From JBEKTY01 sp049515555 (GTDB taxonomy: Bacteria > Planctomycetota > Planctomycetia > Pirellulales > Thermoguttaceae), in NCBI GenBank assembly GCA_049515555.1, contig JBEKTY010000025.1, positions 1-64,000 of the forward strand: a stretch of 64,000 bases of DNA, in the 5' to 3' direction. The position numbers and the translations under genes were made by a program. Shown here one piece after another: positions 60,917-64,000 of this stretch. Position 1 is the stretch's first letter. Every line of letters starts with the position of its first letter. A model generated the notes under the pieces. That model saw only the letters and a list, made by a program, of their open reading frames with translations, searched no databases and was not told where the DNA came from.

Positions 60917-62593
60917 TCAACCGGGGAAGTCAATCCGCTCTTCCTCGACCGCCTTGCGCAACTTACCAAGCGCCCGGGCCTCAATCTGCCGGATTCGCTC
61001 CTTGGTTACGCCCAGCTCCGCACCCACCTGTTTGAGCGTAAGCGGCTCGTGCCCCCGCTGCAGGCCGAAACGCCTAATGATAATCTTCTGCTCCCGCTCG
61101 TCAAGCCGCCCCAGGATTTTTTCCACCTGCGACTCCCGCTGCGTTTGCGACGACTCCTGCTGCAACTGGTCCGACCGCCCATCCTCCGTCGTGCCGAACA
61201 TCTCCGCGTGGCTGGTGCGGAACCGGTCGCGGTAACGCCGCTCGTCGGGTATGGTGCGGGCGAAATTCTTCATGATCGCCCAACTGGCGTAGGTACTGAA
61301 CTTGTACCCCCGGGCATAATCGAACTTCTCCACTGCCCGCATCAACGACATGTTCCCGTCGCTGACCAGCTCGAAGAAGTTCTCCACCGGGCCGACGTGC
61401 CGCTTGGCGATCGACACCACCAGCCGCAGATTCGCCCGAATGACCTGGTTCTTCGTGAGCACCGCCTCTTCGTACAGCCGCTCGATCTGGTCCATCAGGC
61501 TGCTCTTCGGCTGGTTGCGGTCCAGCTTTTGGCGGAGCCGGGCGGCCTTGCACTTGAGGAAGTTCATCTTGCGGAACAGGTGCGCCTCCTGGACGCGGCT
61601 CAACAGCGGCACCTCGTACAGGCTGGCCAGGTAGGGCGGCAACCCCGCCGGGAGCCGCGACTTCCTCACCGCCTCCTCGCTGGCCGGCATGGGCTTGAGG
61701 ATCCGTCTCTCGCGCTTCGCGTCCCGCAGGGCCCGGCCGAATTCCGCGTTGGGAATGAAATCCAGCGGCAGTTCGGCAATGCCCTGGGCCCGCATCTCCG
61801 CAATGATCCGGTAGATGCTGGCCCGCGTGCGGCGAAACTGCCGCGACAGGGCCTCCGCCGACTCGCCCCGATGGTACTCCTGATAGATCTTCCGCTTGGT
61901 CTCCAGGCGGATGGGGCCCTGGTTGTCGGGGAAGATCGCCAGGTCCGCGTGTTCCTGGTCGAATTGTTTCAATGTGCAGCGGATGGTTTCCGGGCTGCGG
62001 CCTGTTTTGCGGGCCAGCCGCCGGACGACCTCCGCCGCCGAGCCGCCGGCTTGCGCCAGCCGCCGGGCCCGGCGGATGATCGCGTCGCGCTCCTCATCGT
62101 TCAGTTGGCTGAATTGGCTGCCGCGCCGCACGCGGTCCGAATTCTGGGCCACGAAGCGGTCCACGGAGCTCTCCAAGAACCCCACCCGCTTGCGGCCGTC
62201 CATCACGAACCGGCGGCTGATCAGCCCCAATCCACGCCAGCGGGAAATCGTCTTGGTCGAGACGCTGAACCGCCCGGCCAGCTCCTCGACGGTCAACACC
62301 CGCTCCCCGGCCGTCTCGGCCGGCACGTCGGCCGAATCGGACAGGTCTTCCACGAACAGCCGCAGATCGTGCCCCGCATCACCCCCCGAGAACTTCACCC
62401 CCCGATACGCCAGAGGCCGGAAACGCGTGATCCGGTAGCACAGGTATTCGTAGGTGTAGGTCCGCTCGCCGTCGATCTCCGCCAGCAGCCGCTCGGCCTG
62501 GCTGACCTGCTCGAGCTTCTTCTCCCGGGGCGCAAAACGAACCTGCTGGTCCCGCAACTCTCGCATGGCCGGGATCACGTAATCCGTATGCAT
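60917..62593 (-). CDS. Sigma-70 family factor with extra N-terminal HTH units
   Basis: 558-aa RNA polymerase sigma factor. The C-terminal half is a group 1/2-like sigma: region 1.2 (LPPYLASLYEVPLLSRVQEA), region 2 (ANLRLVVSIAKRHVG ... DGNMSLMRAVEKFDYARGYK FSTYASWAI) and region 4 (LKQVGAELGVTKERIRQIEA RALGKLR). Between regions 2 and 4 only about 45 residues remain, so region 3 appears to be missing. The N-terminal half has no region 1.1. It carries three helix-turn-helix-like units instead: a MerR/excisionase-like one (about 98-150; LTVEELAGRFSVSTKTISRW), and ones near 170-215 (SAAEVVRRLARKTGRSPETI) and 240-275 (ESAEALSRQFRRTRASIYRI). Probably a planctomycete-specific factor. Confidence 0.88.
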   Translation of the reverse strand: MHTDYVIPAMRELRDQQVRFAPREKKLEQVSQAERLLAEIDGERTYTYEYLCYRITRFRPLAYRGVKFSGGDAGHDLRLFVEDLSDSADVPAETAGERVLTVEELAGRFSVSTKTISRWRGLGLISRRFVMDGRKRVGFLESSVDRFVAQNSDRVRRGSQFSQLNDEERDAIIRRARRLAQAGGSAAEVVRRLARKTGRSPETIRCTLKQFDQEHADLAIFPDNQGPIRLETKRKIYQEYHRGESAEALSRQFRRTRASIYRIIAEMRAQGIAELPLDFIPNAEFGRALRDAKRERRILKPMPASEEAVRKSRLPAGLPPYLASLYEVPLLSRVQEAHLFRKMNFLKCKAARLRQKLDRNQPKSSLMDQIERLYEEAVLTKNQVIRANLRLVVSIAKRHVGPVENFFELVSDGNMSLMRAVEKFDYARGYKFSTYASWAIMKNFARTIPDERRYRDRFRTSHAEMFGTTEDGRSDQLQQESSQTQRESQVEKILGRLDEREQKIIIRRFGLQRGHEPLTLKQVGAELGVTKERIRQIEARALGKLRKAVEEERIDFPG

Positions 62594-63070
62594 CGGATGC
62601 GCCTTTCACCACTCCCTAGGACGGAGCTTGCCCTAAATTGCTCATCCCAGGCCCACGTATTCTCCTGCAGATTGCACCGCCTCAACAACTTCCCGGATAT
62701 CCGGCTTTCCAAATGGCCTTGTCTTGTACGCTCGACCGATGGCCAAAGGTCCAAAAACTGCCAACCCCAACCGGCCGCGTTCCCATGATAACAGCACCAA
62801 GAACCCAACCACGGGGTTAAATAGTTCTCCCCCGATACAAAAACCGACCCATAGGGTGGAATAACACCAGACCGCTGCGCAAAGACCCTTTCAACTGCCA
62901 CAAGTCTGGCGGGCGGCGCTCCATAACTGCTTCTGCGAAAGCGGCTTTGTTTTAGACTACTCATCTTGTCAAAAAGTTTCAAGGGGGGGTATTGATATTT
63001 TTTCCCGCAGCCGATACCCTATCAGAGGTACTGGCGCTCATCGGCCTTTCGGGCACGAAATGGAATGATC
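62594..63070. other. Long divergent intergenic region
   Basis: 477 bp between the sigma factor and the last, partial gene. An open minus-strand frame (62575-62982) has no family resemblance and lies where the sigma-factor leader should be. No clear RNA gene was recognised. A candidate promoter for the sigma factor lies at its right end. Confidence 0.4.
62954..62982 (-). promoter_or_regulatory. Candidate promoter of the sigma factor gene
   Basis: Minus-strand TTGAAA (62982-62977) and TAGTCT (62959-62954) with a 17-bp spacer. If used, the mRNA leader would be about 350 nt long, which would be unusual. Confidence 0.3.
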
Positions 63071-64000
63071 ATGCGATACGCCGTGGCTTCGTTATGGATA
63101 ATGACCGCTTCCCTGCTGGCCGTGGAATTTGCTGTTGCCGCTGAGGGCGACTCGCAGACCTACCGGCTCCGCAGTGCCCGGCAGGTCGGCCGCATCGACC
63201 GGGTTACTACCGTTCTGGAGGTCCAGGGCGATGAGATCGGGAAACTCGACCCACAGGAAAAAAGTCGGGAGCGAATCGCGGTAAGCGTCTCCTGCCGCCG
63301 CGAGTATGACGAGAAGACGCTGGAACTGCCCCGCCAGTCACCACTGGGGCGCAGCCCCAAATCCCCAAATCCCCAAATCCCCAAATCCCCGTTGGAATTG
63401 CCCGGCCAGTCGCCCGGCTGGCGCGCGGTGCGTTATTACCACGAGGCGGCGGCCACCGTTCAGGAAGGGCAAACGGTGCAGAAACCGCTGCTGCGGTCTG
63501 ACCGGCACCTGATATGCCTGGAGATCGCCGCTTTGCAGGTCACACCGTTCTGTCCGCAGGGACCGTTGAACCTCGATGAACTGGAGTTGGTCAGTGCGCC
63601 GGGCAACAGCCTGGCCCTGGACGAGCTGCTGCCGGCCGGCCCCGTGGCCGTGGGCCAGAAATGGCAGGCCTCCGACCAGGTCATGGGCGTGCTGTTGGAC
63701 CTGGAGGCGGTGACGGCCAACAGCGTGGAAATCGTCCTGAAAGAAGTCACGCCGGAAATTGCGCGGCTGGAGCTCGAAGGCCGGGTCGAGGGCACGCTCT
63801 ACGGGGCCGCCCACCAGATCGACCTGAAGGCCAAGTGCCGCTTCGACCGCCGCACCGAGCGCATCGATTGGTTCGCCATGCGGGTCAAGCAGACGCAAGA
63901 CGTGGGGCTGGTCGAGCGCGGCATGGACGTGACGGTCCTGGTGCAGATCAAGATCGCGCCTCAGGAGGCATCGGAGCCGCTGGCCGACGCGGCCCTGGCG
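63071..64000 (+). CDS. Exported protein of unknown function, partial at window edge
   Basis: The frame opens at ATG 63071 and runs off the window after 310 codons. An N-terminal signal peptide (MRYAVASLWIMTASLLAVEF, then AVAAEGD) predicts export. The mature part is beta-rich with segments such as IDRVTTVLEVQGDEIGKL, LDELLPAGPVAVGQKWQASD and KCRFDRRTERIDWFAMRVKQ, like other planctomycete hypothetical proteins of the exported beta-sandwich type; no named family recognised. Residues about 84-115 include an insertion of AAATCCCC-type words flanked by a duplication of the host sequence (ELPRQSP / ELPGQSP). Confidence 0.75.
   Translation, partial: MRYAVASLWIMTASLLAVEFAVAAEGDSQTYRLRSARQVGRIDRVTTVLEVQGDEIGKLDPQEKSRERIAVSVSCRREYDEKTLELPRQSPLGRSPKSPNPQIPKSPLELPGQSPGWRAVRYYHEAAATVQEGQTVQKPLLRSDRHLICLEIAALQVTPFCPQGPLNLDELELVSAPGNSLALDELLPAGPVAVGQKWQASDQVMGVLLDLEAVTANSVEIVLKEVTPEIARLELEGRVEGTLYGAAHQIDLKAKCRFDRRTERIDWFAMRVKQTQDVGLVERGMDVTVLVQIKIAPQEASEPLADAALA
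63321..63414. repeat. AAATCCCC tract flanked by 22-bp imperfect duplication
   Basis: The flanking sequences at 63321-63342 and 63393-63414 agree at 19 of 22 positions (tggaactgccccgccagtca and tggaattgcccggccagtcg begin them). Between them lie 50 bp with five ccccaaat words. The period of 72 bp keeps the reading frame of the surrounding gene. Confidence 0.85.

Noticed and set aside
62575..62982. 135-codon minus-strand frame upstream of the sigma factor
   Set aside because: Overlaps the sigma-factor start, lacks any motif, and starts on top of the candidate -35 region; more likely an untranslated leader.

Overview
The window looks like a chromosomal segment of a planctomycete, probably near the Pirellulales. 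It is GC-rich. Marker families include a DUF1559 pilin-like protein, a DUF1080 protein, a PQQ-type propeller secreted protein with the NWPQWRGP start, an OprO/P-type porin, a sigma factor with extra N-terminal helix-turn-helix units, an enlarged KdpC and a rich set of secreted glycoside hydrolases. Intergenic spaces are full of short palindromic or word-like repeats. The taxonomic call is an inference from gene content only.

Layout. 1-2.3 kb: an NtrC-class sigma-54 response regulator (minus) and a small membrane protein. 2.5-7.9 kb: potassium P-type ATPase operon (31-aa leader peptide, kdpF, kdpA, kdpB, kdpC) with no kdpDE in view. 8-9.7 kb: OprO/P-type porin. 10-14.8 kb: RND pump plus lipoprotein membrane-fusion adaptor. 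14.9-18.1 kb: nitrilase-family hydrolase, small membrane protein, secreted PQQ-like propeller. 18.2-19.9 kb: a translationally coupled pair made of a HipA-like kinase and a protein joining a HipA-N-like region to a HIRAN-like domain. 20-42.5 kb: polysaccharide degradation region with an alpha/beta hydrolase, GH29 fucosidase, GH2-like/GH43 fusion, heparinase-like lyase, a giant CBM9/beta-propeller protein, DUF1559 protein, GH2 enzyme and GH9 cellulase with a duplicated binding module. 42.5-44.9 kb: hicB with a truncated hicA, DUF1080 protein, type II secretion F-like protein. 45-60.8 kb: minus-strand translation and transcription operon, read right to left: tRNA-Thr(TGT), tRNA-Tyr, tRNA-Gly, tRNA-Thr(GGT), tuf, tRNA-Trp, secE, nusG, rplK, rplA, rplJ, rplL, rpoB, rpoC, rpsL, rpsG. 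The tRNA-tuf order matches thrU-tyrU-glyT-thrT-tufB of Escherichia coli. 60.9-62.6 kb: sigma-70 family factor. 63.07-64 kb: partial exported protein.

The main unusual signals are: (1) the HipA-like kinase / HIRAN gene pair; (2) several families of palindromic or word-like repeats that sit in almost every gap and in several places are read in frame as part of proteins; (3) three places where such a repeat is flanked by a direct duplication of the host sequence, suggesting how it arrived; (4) a tuf gene broken by an apparent 40-nt deletion; (5) several gene relics (hicA, ADP-ribosylglycohydrolase, DUF1016 nuclease). Nothing resembling a CRISPR array, prophage or complete insertion sequence was seen.
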